Part shown: piece by piece, positions 8,311 through 17,895 of the stretch
Position numbering within the stretch: position 1 is the stretch's first letter
How the letters are laid out: every line of letters starts with the position of its first letter
From: Mycobacterium yunnanensis
GTDB taxonomy: Bacteria; Actinomycetota; Actinomycetes; Mycobacteriales; Mycobacteriaceae
NCBI RefSeq assembly: GCF_025823185.1
Contig: NZ_JACKVK010000004.1
Location: forward strand, 62,001 to 126,000
DNA length: 64,000 nucleotides
Direction: 5' to 3'
Made by a program: the position numbers and the translations under genes
The notes under the pieces: model-generated
Told to the model about the DNA's origin: nothing
What the model saw: only the letters and a program-made list of their open reading frames with translations
Database searches by the model: none

Positions 8311-9588
8311 ATGACTGACCCCCGCCGCCGGGTTCCCCGCACCGACGCGCTGCTTGCCGACCCGCGGCTCGTCGACGCGCAGCGACTGCTCGGCCGCACG
8401 CTGGTCAAGGCGGTGATCGCCGACGCGCAACAGCTCGCCCGCGCCGGTGACATCGCGCCCGACGACGTCGCCGACCACGCCGTCGCCGCGCTGCCCGTCA
8501 GCGCCGCCAGTCTCAAGCCGGTGATCAACGCAACGGGTGTCATCGTGCACACCAACCTCGGGCGCGCCCCCCTGTCCCGGGCCGCGGTCGACGCGGTCGT
8601 CACCGCCAGCGGCGCCACCGACGTCGAGTTCGACCTGGCCACCGGTCGTCGCGCCCGCCGCGGTCGCGGTGCACTCGCGGCGCTTGGCGACGCCGTCCCC
8701 ACGGCGCAGGGCGTGCACGTCGTCAACAACAACGCCGCGGCGCTCCTGCTCGCCGCGATGACGCTGGCGCCCGGCCGGGAGATCGTGGTCAGCCGCGGTG
8801 AGCTGATCGAGATCGGCGACGGGTTCCGGCTGCCTGAGCTGATGCAGTCGACGGGCTCCCGGTTCCGGGAGGTGGGCACCACCAACCGCACGCACCTGCG
8901 CGACTACGCCGACGCGCTCGGTCCCGACACCGGCTTCATCCTGAAGGTGCATCCGTCGAACTACGTGGTCAGCGGGTTCACGGCCGGGGTGTCGGTCGCG
9001 GAGCTCGTGACGCTGGACGCGACCGTCGTCGTCGACGTCGGCTCGGGCCTCTTGACGCCGCACCCGCTGCTGCCGGAGGAACCCGACGCGACGACGGCCC
9101 TGCGTGACGGCGCCGACCTGGTCACCGCGAGCGGCGACAAGCTGCTCGGCGGGCCGCAGGCCGGTCTGCTGTTCGGCTCCGCCGACCTCGTCGAGCGGTT
9201 GCGGCGCCATCCTGCCGCGCGGGCGTTGCGCGTCGACAAGCTGACGTTGGCCGCGCTGGAGGCGACACTGGTCGGACCGCCGACTCCGGTGGCCTCGGCA
9301 CTGGACGCGGACGTCGCGTCACTGAAGGCTCGCGCGGTCGAGTTGGCGGGGCGGTTGCCCGGTGCCGAGGCCGTCGACTGCGTCGCCGCAGTCGGTGGCG
9401 GCGGCGCACCGGGGATCGAATTGCCAAGCGCGGCAATCAGTTTGTCGGCGTCCTACGCGGTCGCCCTGCGCGCCGCCAGGCCGGCGGTGGTCGGCCGCGT
9501 GCAGGACGGTCGATGCCTCCTCGACCTGCGGACCGTCGCGCCCGAGGACGACGAGGCGCTGGTGGCAGCGGTCCTGGCGTGTACGTAG
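8311..9588 (+). CDS. selA: L-seryl-tRNA(Sec) selenium transferase
   Basis: 425 residues from the ATG at 8311. In-frame ATGs at 8287 and 8299 are also possible, but the first overlaps the CCA of selC. This PLP enzyme has the lysine motif SGDKLLGGPQAG (Lys277), and its N-terminal INATGVIVHTNLGRAPLS stretch is characteristic of SelA. It converts Ser-tRNA(Sec) to Sec-tRNA(Sec) with selenophosphate. The gene begins 23 bases after selC, so co-transcription with the tRNA is likely, and it overlaps selB by 10 bases. Confidence 0.96.
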   Translation: MTDPRRRVPRTDALLADPRLVDAQRLLGRTLVKAVIADAQQLARAGDIAPDDVADHAVAALPVSAASLKPVINATGVIVHTNLGRAPLSRAAVDAVVTASGATDVEFDLATGRRARRGRGALAALGDAVPTAQGVHVVNNNAAALLLAAMTLAPGREIVVSRGELIEIGDGFRLPELMQSTGSRFREVGTTNRTHLRDYADALGPDTGFILKVHPSNYVVSGFTAGVSVAELVTLDATVVVDVGSGLLTPHPLLPEEPDATTALRDGADLVTASGDKLLGGPQAGLLFGSADLVERLRRHPAARALRVDKLTLAALEATLVGPPTPVASALDADVASLKARAVELAGRLPGAEAVDCVAAVGGGGAPGIELPSAAISLSASYAVALRAARPAVVGRVQDGRCLLDLRTVAPEDDEALVAAVLACT

Positions 9589-11279
9589 TCGCGACCGCCG
9601 GGCACGTCGACCACGGCAAGTCGACGCTGGTGCAACGGCTCACCGGGAGGTGGCCCGACCGCCTCGCCGAAGAGCAGCGCAGGGGCCTGACCATCGACCT
9701 CGGATTCGCGTGGACCACGGTGGACGGGCGCGAGCTGGCGTTCGTCGACGTGCCAGGGCACGAACGGTTCGTGGGAAACATGCTCGCCGGGTGCGGCGCG
9801 CTGCCCCGAGAAAGCGCGGTGATGTTCGTCGTCGCCGCGACCGAGGGCTGGATGCCGCAGTCCGACGAACACCTCGCCGCGCTCGACGCGCTCGGCGTGC
9901 GCCACGCGCTGGTGGTGATCAGCAAGACGGACCTCGCCGATCCGGCGGACGCCGTCGAGCAGGTGCGACAACGCTTTTCGTTGACGTCCCTGGCCGATCC
10001 GCCGGTGGCGCTGGGCACCGACCTCGACGCGGTGCGGGCGGAGCTCGTGGGTCTGGTCGACCGGCTGCCGGCACCGGACCTGGACGCCGACGTGCGGCTG
10101 TGGGTCGACCGGTCGTTCACCATCCGCGGTGCGGGAACCGTCGTCACCGGCACCCTGGCCGCGGGGGTGCTGCGCGTCGGCGACGAACTGGAACTCGACG
10201 GCCGTCGCGTCACCGTCCGCGGACTCCAGTCCCTCGAGGCGGACCACGACGAGGTGGGCGCCGTCGCGCGCGTCGCGGTGAACCTACGGCGGGTCGACCG
10301 TCAGCAGGTCGGCCGCGGCGACACGCTGCGGACGCCAGGAGCGTGGCTCGACACCGCGGAGGTCGACGTCGCGCTGCGCTCGGCGGGCAAGCTGCACGAT
10401 CAGTTGGTGCTGCACGTCGGCTCGGCGGCGGTGCCGGTGCACGTCCGCCCGCTCGGGGAGGCCGCCCGACTGCGGCTCGCACGGCCGCTGCCACTGCGCG
10501 TGGGCGACGTCGGCCTGCTCCGCGACCCGGGGGAGCACCGGATCGTCGCGGGCGTCGAGGTGCTCGATCCCCGCCCACCAGGGTTGCGCCGCCGCGGGGC
10601 GGCCCGCGCACGGGCCGGGGAACTGGCTGGCGGCTGCGCCCCGCCTCCGGTTTGTGCCCGGTCAGATGATCTGCGCGCCATGGGATTTCGCGCCACGGGT
10701 CTACGGATCGGGCAGTGGGTCGTCGACCCGTCGTGGTGGGCGCAGCGCCGCGACGACGCGTCGAGGGCCGTGACCTCGTGGTCGGCGCAACACAGCGTCG
10801 CCGCGGGCATGCCCCTGGAAGCCGTGCGGCAGCAGGCCGGGCTGCCCGCCGCCGATCTGGTGCCGGCACTGCTCGAGGGCACGGGCCTGGTCGTCGCAGA
10901 CGGCTACGTCCGACCGCCCAACGCCACGCTGCCGCCGCGGGTCGAGCAGGCGGTGCGCACCGTCGAGGAGTGGCTCGCCGCCGAGCCGTTCCGTGCGCCG
11001 GAGGCCGACGAATTGGCCGAGTTGAAGCTGGGACCGGCAGAACTGGCCGCGGCCGTGCGGGCGGGCCGGTTGACGAAGATCGCCGACGGCGTCGTCCTCG
11101 GAGCGGATGCGCTGGGCAAAGCTACGGAGCTCCTGAAGGCGCTTCCGCAGCCGTTCACCGTGAGTGACGCCAAGCGCGCCATGGGCACGACCCGCCGGGT
11201 GGCCGTGCCCCTTCTCGAAGTCCTTGACGGACGACGGATTACGCGTCGCGGCGTCGATCACACGCGGACGGTGGTTTGA
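9579..11279 (+). CDS. selB: Selenocysteine-specific elongation factor
   Basis: 566 residues from a GTG at 9579 that overlaps the end of selA by 10 bases; this start places the G1 motif (GHVDHGKST) at residue 8, as in the family. The GTPase domain shows DVPGHE (G3) and SKTD (G4), followed by beta-barrel domains and C-terminal winged helices (about 370-566) that bind the SECIS RNA. It carries Sec-tRNA(Sec) to ribosomes at UGA codons followed by a SECIS hairpin. The only such codon I recognise here is in the next gene, fdhA, 46 bases downstream, so the decoding machinery and its substrate form one gene cluster. Confidence 0.96.
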   Translation: MYVVATAGHVDHGKSTLVQRLTGRWPDRLAEEQRRGLTIDLGFAWTTVDGRELAFVDVPGHERFVGNMLAGCGALPRESAVMFVVAATEGWMPQSDEHLAALDALGVRHALVVISKTDLADPADAVEQVRQRFSLTSLADPPVALGTDLDAVRAELVGLVDRLPAPDLDADVRLWVDRSFTIRGAGTVVTGTLAAGVLRVGDELELDGRRVTVRGLQSLEADHDEVGAVARVAVNLRRVDRQQVGRGDTLRTPGAWLDTAEVDVALRSAGKLHDQLVLHVGSAAVPVHVRPLGEAARLRLARPLPLRVGDVGLLRDPGEHRIVAGVEVLDPRPPGLRRRGAARARAGELAGGCAPPPVCARSDDLRAMGFRATGLRIGQWVVDPSWWAQRRDDASRAVTSWSAQHSVAAGMPLEAVRQQAGLPAADLVPALLEGTGLVVADGYVRPPNATLPPRVEQAVRTVEEWLAAEPFRAPEADELAELKLGPAELAAAVRAGRLTKIADGVVLGADALGKATELLKALPQPFTVSDAKRAMGTTRRVAVPLLEVLDGRRITRRGVDHTRTVV

Positions 11280-11284
11280 TTGAC

Positions 11285-11308
11285 CGGACGGCGGGTAACT
11301 GCCGTCCG
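11285..11308 (+). promoter_or_regulatory. Stem-loop between selB and fdhA
   Basis: A perfect 8-bp stem, CGGACGGC/GCCGTCCG (11285-11292 and 11301-11308), encloses an 8-nt loop (GGGTAACT). It occupies most of the 46-base gap between selB and fdhA and is followed by a GAGGAG ribosome binding site. There is no T run, so it is not a classical terminator. It may set relative expression of selB and fdhA or protect the fdhA mRNA end; this is inferred from position. Confidence 0.5.
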
Positions 11309-11325
11309 TCCGAGAGGAGACTGCC

Positions 11326-14300
11326 GTGGACGTCAAGAAGCTCTTCGAGTCGTGGCCGGTGTATCAGCAGCTCACCGGTGACGACAAGCTCGGCCGCGGC
11401 AAGGCGGCCCAGTCCAAGCGCTCCCTCGGTCTGACCCCACGCACCGCCGAGGCCGACCACGTCGCACACTCGGTGTGCCCGTTCTGCGCCGTCGGTTGTG
11501 CGCAGAAGGTGTATGTCAAGGACGAGAAGGTCGTCCAGATCGAGGGCAACCCGGACAGCCCCATCTCGCGAGGCCGGTTGTGCCCCAAGGGGTCCGCGAG
11601 CAAGCAGCTGGTCACCGGGCCGCAGCGCCTGACCAAGATCCGCTACCGCCCGCCGTATGCCACCGAATGGCAAGACCTCGAGCTCGACACGGCGATGAAC
11701 ATGGTCGCCGACCGCATCCTCGACGCGCGCGAGCGTGGCTGGCAGCAGTTCGACGCCGACCGCAACACGCTGCGCCGCACGATGGGCGTCGCCAGCCTCG
11801 GTGGCGCGACGCTCGACAATGAAGAGAACTACCTGATCAAGAAGTTGTTCACCGCGATGGGTGCGTTACAGATCGAGAACCAAGCGCGTATTTGACACAG
11901 CGCCACGGTTCCCGGTCTGGGAGCCTCCTTCGGGCGCGGCGGGGCGTCGGACTACCAGCAGGATCTCGTCAACGCAGACTTCATCGTCATCATGGGGTCC
12001 AACATGGCCGAGGCTCATCCCGTGGGCTTTCAGTGGGTGATGGAGGCCAAGTCGCGCGGCACCGAGGTGGTGCACGTCGACCCCCGCTTCACCCGCACCA
12101 GCGCGCTGGCGGATCAGTACGTCTCGCTGCGCGCGGGCAGTGACATTGCCTTCCTCGGCGGGGTGATCAACTACATCCTGTCCAACGGGCTCGACTTCCG
12201 GGAGTACGTCACCGCGTACACCAACGCCTCGTTCCTGGTCGACGAGAGCTATCAGGACGCCGAGGATCTCGACGGTTTGTTCAGCGGCTACGACGACGCG
12301 ACCGCGTCGTACGACCCGTCGACGTGGCAGTACGAGAACACCGGCGCCAAGGGCGGCGGCTCGGGAGCCAAGGAGCAAAGCTTGGCCTACCAGGCCGGAT
12401 CGGGCGGCCCACCGGTGGAGGGCGGCGCGAGGGACATTCCGCGCGACGAGACGTTGGAGCACCCGCGGTCGGTCTACCAAATCCTCAAGCGGCACTACGC
12501 CCGCTACACCCCGGAGATGGTCGAGCGGGTGTGTGGCGTGCCCGCCGAGCAGTTCCTCGAGGTGGCCCGCAAGTGGACGGAGAACTCGGGCCGGGAGAAG
12601 ACCGCCGCGCTGGTGTACAGCGTGGGGTGGACGCAGCACACGCTTGGTTCGCAGTTCATCCGCGCCGGAGCGATCATCCAGCTGCTGCTGGGCAACATCG
12701 GCCGGCCCGGGGGTGGGGTGTTCGCGTTGCGCGGGCACGCCAGCATCCAGGGGTCGACCGACGTGCCGACGTTGTTCAACCTGCTGCCCGGCTACCTGGC
12801 GATGCCCAATCAAACGCATGCCACGCTCGCCGACTACCTCGACGACATCGTGGGCAAGAATCAGAAGGGCTTCTGGCACAACGCCGACACGTACATGGTG
12901 TCGCTGCTCAAGGAGTACTGGGGCGAGCACGCGACCGCCGAGAACGACTTCTGCTTCGACTACCTGCCACGCATCAACGGGGACCACGGCACCTACCGCA
13001 CGGTGATGGACATGGTCGACGGCAAGGTCTTCGGCTACTTCCTGCTTGGCCAGAACCCGGCGGTCGGGTCGGCGCACGGGCGGCTGCAACGCCTCGGCAT
13101 GGCGAACCTGGACTGGCTGGTGGTGCGCGACCTCGTCGAGATCGAGAGCGCGACGTTCTGGAAGGACGGACCGGAGATCGAGACCGGCGAGATCTCCCCG
13201 GAGACGTGCCGGACCGAGGTCTTCTTGTTCCCGGCGGCATCGCACGTGGAGAAGGCGGGCACGTTCACCCAGACGCAACGAATGCTGCAATGGCGCGAGA
13301 AGGCCGTCGAGCCGCCGGGTGACGCGCGGTCGGAGCTGTGGTTCTTCTACCACCTGGGCCGGATCCTGCGGGAGAAGCTGGCCGCCTCGACAGACGAGCG
13401 GGACAGGCCGCTGCTGGATCTGTCGTGGGATTACGCCATGGAGGGCGACGAGCCGTCGGGTGAGGACGTGCTGCGTCGCATCAGCGGCGTCGACCTGACG
13501 ACGGGCCGGGCGGTAGAAAACTATCTGTCGCTGAAGGCCGACGGGTCGACGATGAGCGGCTGCTGGATCTACAGCGGCGTGTACGCCGACGAGGTGAACC
13601 AGGCGGCACGGCGCAAGCCGCACACCGAGCAGGGACCCTACGACAACGAGTGGGGTTGGACGTGGCCGATGAATCGACGTGTGCTCTACAACCGGGCGTC
13701 GGCGGATCCGCAGGGCCGGCCGTGGAGTGAGCGCAAGAAGCTCGTCTGGTGGGATCCCGAGGCACGGGAGTGGACGGGCTATGACATCCCGGACTTCGAG
13801 AAGGGCAAGCCACCGGACTACCGGCCCTCGCCGGACGCGGTGGGCGTGGCGGCGCTGCACGGCGACGACGCGTTCATCATGCAGGCCGACGGCAAGGCGT
13901 GGTTGTTCGCGCCGAACGGCGTGGTCGACGGCCCACTGCCGACGCACTACGAGCCGCACGAGTCCCCGGTGCGCAACGCGATCTATGCCCAGCAGGGAAA
14001 CCCGGCCCGAAAGGTCTACGGGCGCAACGACAATCCGTCGAACCCGTCACCGCCGGAAGCGCACGGCGAGGTGTTCCCCTTCGTGTTCACCGCGGCGCGT
14101 CTCACCGAGCACCACACGGCCGGCGGAATGAGCAGACAACTGCCGTACCTCTCGGAGTTGCAGCCCGGTTTGTTCGTCGAGGTGTCGCCGGCGTTGGCCG
14201 CCGAACGCGGACTGACGCACATGGGGTGGGCGCACGTGGTGACGAGCCGGGCGGCGGTGGACGCGCGGGTGTTCGTCACGGAGCGGATGCGACCGTTGCG

Positions 14301-14589
14301 CGTCGACGACCACGTGGTGCACCAGGTTTGGATGCCCTATCACTGGGGCGGCAAGGGACTGGTCGACGGTGACGTCGTCAACGATCTGCTCGGCGTGGTC
14401 GTGGACCCCAACGTGTTCATCCAGGAAAGCAAGGTCGCGACGTGCGACATCCAGCCCGGACGCCGCCCGCGCGGACCGCTGCTGCTGGAGTATCTCGCGC
14501 TGTACCGGGAGCGGGCCGGCATCACGGTCAAGACGGGCACCGACCTGGACACGACGAAGCGCTCGACCGACCACACGGAGGACTCGTGA
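11326..14589 (+). CDS. fdhA: Formate dehydrogenase catalytic subunit, selenoprotein (Sec190)
   Basis: 1087 residues when the in-frame TGA at 11893-11895 is read as selenocysteine (residue 190). Both halves stay in the same frame, and the join gives A-R-I-U-H, with the catalytic His directly after Sec as in E. coli FdhF and FdnG. The N-terminus binds one [4Fe-4S] cluster (CPFCAVGC, Cys51/54/58, plus Cys86), followed by molybdopterin-binding domains and a C-terminal dinucleotide-binding domain. The start is a GTG with GAGGAG 7 bases upstream. No twin-arginine signal is present, unlike FdnG/FdoG, so a cytoplasmic location is inferred. Its stop overlaps the fdhB start (GTGA). Reading the TGA as a true stop would leave a 189-residue fragment and a second piece lacking its first residues. 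Confidence 0.96.
11893..11925 (+). promoter_or_regulatory. UGA(Sec) codon with bacterial SECIS element
   Basis: The TGA at 11893-11895 is followed after 11 nt by a 7-bp hairpin (11907-11913 with 11919-11925, one G-U pair) that presents the loop GGTCT (11914-11918). Spacing and loop are the same as in the E. coli fdhF SECIS, where the loop GGUCU is contacted by SelB. The element is within coding sequence and directs UGA to Sec. Confidence 0.95.
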
Positions 14590-15503
14590 GCGACGAACAA
14601 GTTGGGCCGCACGGCAACAGCTTTCACGGACCGCTCGCGGATCCGGCGGCCAACGCCGGATACGAGGAGCATCCGCCGCGGGTGGGGTTCTTCACCGACA
14701 CGTCGGTGTGCATCGGTTGCAAGGCGTGCGAGGTGGCGTGCAAGGAGTGGAACGACGTACCCGTCTCAGGTGACGGGGACGGGTTCGACCTGTTGGGGAT
14801 GTCGTTCGACAACACCGGAAATCTCGGCGCGAACTCGTGGCGGCACGTGGCGTTCATCGAGCAACCCGGCAAACCGCCGGTCGACCTCGGCATGCCGGAG
14901 ATCACGAAGCAAGCAGCCGAGATGGTGGGCGAACTGCCCGACTTCCGGTGGCTGATGGCCTCGGACGTGTGCAAGCACTGCACGCACGCCGGCTGTCTGG
15001 ACGTCTGCCCGACCGGCGCGCTCTTTCGCACGGAGTTCGGCACGGTGGTCGTGCAGCAAGACATTTGCAACGGCTGCGGATACTGCGTGTCCGGCTGCCC
15101 GTACGGGGTGATCGAGCGGCGAGAGACCGACGGCCGGGCGTGGAAGTGCACGCTGTGCTACGACCGACTGCACGACGGGCTGGAGCCGGCGTGCGCGAAG
15201 GCGTGCCCGACCGACTCGATCCAGTTCGGAGTGCTCGACGAGTTGCGCGAGCGCGCGGCGCAGCGCGTCGAGGCCTTGCACGACCGCGGCGTCACCGAGG
15301 CGCGGCTCTACGGTGAGGATCCGGACGACGGCGTCGGTGGCGACGGAGCGTTCTTCCTGTTGCTCGACGAGCCGGAGGTCTACGGGCTGCCGCCGGACCC
15401 GGTGGTGCCGACGCGCGACGCCGGCGCCATGTGGCGGTACGCGGGCGTCGCGGCGTCGGCGTTGGTGGGCATCGCGGTGTCGGCGTTCATCGGGCGTTCC
15501 TGA
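14586..15503 (+). CDS. fdhB: Formate dehydrogenase iron-sulfur subunit with C-terminal membrane anchor
   Basis: 305 residues from a GTG at 14586 that shares four bases with the fdhA stop. Four ferredoxin-type cysteine groups are visible: CIGCKACEVAC, CKHCTHAGCLDVC, CNGCGYCVSGC and CTLCYDRL...CAKAC. Together they should hold four [4Fe-4S] clusters that carry electrons from the molybdenum site toward the membrane. A single hydrophobic segment near the C-terminus (from MWRYAGVAASALVG onward) anchors it, as in FdnH. No Tat or Sec signal is present. The stop overlaps the start of fdhC (TGATG). Confidence 0.93.
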   Translation: MSDEQVGPHGNSFHGPLADPAANAGYEEHPPRVGFFTDTSVCIGCKACEVACKEWNDVPVSGDGDGFDLLGMSFDNTGNLGANSWRHVAFIEQPGKPPVDLGMPEITKQAAEMVGELPDFRWLMASDVCKHCTHAGCLDVCPTGALFRTEFGTVVVQQDICNGCGYCVSGCPYGVIERRETDGRAWKCTLCYDRLHDGLEPACAKACPTDSIQFGVLDELRERAAQRVEALHDRGVTEARLYGEDPDDGVGGDGAFFLLLDEPEVYGLPPDPVVPTRDAGAMWRYAGVAASALVGIAVSAFIGRS

Positions 15504-16510
15504 TGCGCGAATTGAGTAGCGAGGCAGGCGCTTCGGACCGCAACGCCCAGACGCGACATCGTCGCCGGGGCCGCGACGACATGGCCGTCCCGTCGGCGGA
15601 GTTCCGCTCCTACTACGGGCGGCAGATCCTCAAGTCGCCGGTGTGGAATTGGATGATCGCGGCGTACCTGTTCTCTGGTGGGCTGTCGGCGGGGTCGGCG
15701 ATGCTGGCGGCCGGGGCCGACCTGACGGGCCGCACCGAGTTGCGCCGGGTGTCGCGGATCGGCGCTCTGGTGAGTCTGCTTGCCAGCATGTACTTCCTCG
15801 TCGGCGACCTGGGACGGCCGGAGCGCTTTCACCACATGCTGCGGGTGGCCAAGCCGAGCTCGCCGATGAGCATGGGCACGTGGATCCTCACCTCCTACGG
15901 GCCGGGCGCAGGTCTGGCCGGAGTGGCCGAGCTGATGCCCGCCCGGGTGCGGCGGACCTGGGTGGGCAGGCTGCTCGGATGGGCAGCCCGGCCCGCTGGC
16001 CTGGAGGCGGCGGCGGTCGCGCCGGGGTTGGCGTCGTACACCGCAGTCCTGTTGTCTCAGACGGCCGTTCCCGCCTGGAACGAGGCGCACCCGTATCTGC
16101 CGTTCGTCTTCACCGGTTCCGCGGCGGCCAGCGGCGGCGGACTGGGCATGCTGTTGGCGCCGGCGGGGGAGTCGGGACCCGCGCGGCGGATGGCCGTCGC
16201 GGGTGCGGCGCTGGAGGTCGCGGCGTCGCGCACGATGGAGCGCCGGCTGGGTCTGGTCGCCGAGGCATATCAGACGGGGCGTCCGCACCGCCTGCGGCAA
16301 GCCTCGGAGTGGCTGACCGTCGCCGGGGCAGTCGGCGCCGTCGTGGGGCGCCGCCGTCCGGCGCTGGTGGCGTCGGGTGCGGCTCTGCTTGCGGGCAGTG
16401 CACTGCAACGGTTCGGCGTGTTCGAAGCGGGCGTCGCGTCGACGAAGGACCCGAAGTACGTGGTGGTGCCGCAGCGGGAGCGGCTGGCGGAACGGGCCGC
16501 GGGTCAGTAG
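15503..16510 (+). CDS. NrfD/PsrC-type membrane subunit of the formate dehydrogenase
   Basis: 335 residues from the ATG at 15503, which overlaps the fdhB stop; an internal ATG at 15581 is a possible alternative. About eight hydrophobic segments and motifs such as GGLSAGSAML and FLVGDLGRPERFHHML place it in the NrfD polysulfide-reductase family, heme-free quinone-binding membrane proteins. It probably transfers electrons from fdhB to menaquinone. In E. coli FDH-N this position is taken by the heme b protein FdnI, so the complex here is a different architecture. Confidence 0.88.
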   Translation: MRELSSEAGASDRNAQTRHRRRGRDDMAVPSAEFRSYYGRQILKSPVWNWMIAAYLFSGGLSAGSAMLAAGADLTGRTELRRVSRIGALVSLLASMYFLVGDLGRPERFHHMLRVAKPSSPMSMGTWILTSYGPGAGLAGVAELMPARVRRTWVGRLLGWAARPAGLEAAAVAPGLASYTAVLLSQTAVPAWNEAHPYLPFVFTGSAAASGGGLGMLLAPAGESGPARRMAVAGAALEVAASRTMERRLGLVAEAYQTGRPHRLRQASEWLTVAGAVGAVVGRRRPALVASGAALLAGSALQRFGVFEAGVASTKDPKYVVVPQRERLAERAAGQ

Positions 16511-16573
16511 TCGGATGGGGCTCGGCCGCACCGGCGGACTAGGCGGCGCACGCCGCCCGTCACAATCACCGGT

Positions 16574-17854
16574 ATGAGCGATGACGCGCGGCCGCCCCGG
16601 GGCTTCTTGCAGTCCGTCCGCAAGGAGGTCCCCAGGGCGCTGACGGGTGGGCCGGTCGGCGACGACGCCGAGGTTGCCGCCATGCTGCGGGAGCTCGGGA
16701 TCGCGCTGATCGAATGCGAGCAGCCGACGCATCAGGTGGAGGCGCGCCTGCGGTCGATCGCCAAGAACTACACCGACCAAACCGTCCGTGTGGTCGTGTT
16801 GCCGACGGCCTTGGTGGTGCAGGTGGGCACGGTCGCCTACGAGGTGGAGACGGTGGTCAACCCGACCACGCAACTCAATCTGGCCGGCCGGGTCGACGCG
16901 ATCGCCGAGCTCGCCGAGTTCGGCGCGATCACCGCCGCCGACGCGGCGAGGGAAACGGCCGCCGCTCGCGCGATGCGGCCACGATTCGGCCCGGTGATCA
17001 CCGTGATCGGCTACACGATCACCACACTGGGCTTCGGCATGGTGATCAACCCGACGTGGGCGTCGTTGTGGGGCTACGTCTTCCTGGGCGCGGTCGTCGG
17101 TGCGATCGTCATGCTTGGCCGGCCGTTCCCCACCCTGAACGCCGTATTGCCGACATTGGCGGCAGCGGTGGTGACGCTGTTGGCGACGTGGTTCGTCGCG
17201 GATGCGGCCAACGACGGTCTGCTCCGGGTCATCAGCCCGCCGCTGGTGGCCCTGCTGCCGGGACTTGCCTTGACGATCGGCGCAATGGAGTTGGCCAGCG
17301 CGCAGATGGTCAGCGGCGCCACCCGGTTGATCTACGGAGTCATGCAGTTGATGTTGCTGGTGTTCGGCGTGGGCTTGGGCATCCACCTCGGTGCGAGTCT
17401 GGTCCCGCAGCAGCCCTCGGCGCAGATGGGTAGCTGGTCCCTCTACGTGGCGGTGGTGGTGATCGCGATCGGGTTGTACGTCTACCTCTCGGCGCCCAAG
17501 GGCTCGTTGGCGTGGCTGGTGCTGATCGTCGGGGTCGCCCTGGTCGGGCAGAAGGTTGGCGGAATGTTCCTCTCGCCAACGCATTCCGGTGCGGTAGGAG
17601 CCTTTCTGGTGGTGCCCGTCGCGATGCTCGGCGCGCGTATCAAGACCTCGCCCCCGGCCATCGTGATGATGCTGGCGGCCTTCTGGGCGATGGTGCCTGG
17701 CGCGCTGAGCTTCGAGACGCTCGGCGAGGCCGTGGCTGGCGAGGGCGACGTCATGACGCTCGGCAGCACGGTAGCGGCGATCTTCTCCATCGCCCTCGGC
17801 ACGCTGGTGGGGTGGAGCGTGTTCGCGACGATCAACGCGCGGTTGCGGCGGTGA
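16574..17854 (+). CDS. Threonine/serine exporter family (ThrE-like) membrane protein
   Basis: 426 residues with a soluble N-terminal domain (about 30-170, ALIECEQPTHQVE and ending before GPVITVIGYT) and about ten membrane segments in two groups of five. This matches the single-chain ThrE architecture that in Corynebacterium exports threonine and serine. Substrate specificity here is inferred. It begins 63 bases after the formate dehydrogenase operon; the two could be co-transcribed but have no evident functional link. Confidence 0.85.
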   Translation: MSDDARPPRGFLQSVRKEVPRALTGGPVGDDAEVAAMLRELGIALIECEQPTHQVEARLRSIAKNYTDQTVRVVVLPTALVVQVGTVAYEVETVVNPTTQLNLAGRVDAIAELAEFGAITAADAARETAAARAMRPRFGPVITVIGYTITTLGFGMVINPTWASLWGYVFLGAVVGAIVMLGRPFPTLNAVLPTLAAAVVTLLATWFVADAANDGLLRVISPPLVALLPGLALTIGAMELASAQMVSGATRLIYGVMQLMLLVFGVGLGIHLGASLVPQQPSAQMGSWSLYVAVVVIAIGLYVYLSAPKGSLAWLVLIVGVALVGQKVGGMFLSPTHSGAVGAFLVVPVAMLGARIKTSPPAIVMMLAAFWAMVPGALSFETLGEAVAGEGDVMTLGSTVAAIFSIALGTLVGWSVFATINARLRR

Positions 17855-17895
17855 CGGGCCGGAACACACGACGACCACCGCTCGTTGAGGGCACC

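Noticed and set aside
11893..11895. TGA as an ordinary stop, making fdhA a truncated or split pseudogene
   Set aside because: The frame continues with conserved FDH sequence, the residue after is the catalytic His, and a SECIS hairpin plus the full Sec machinery are present.
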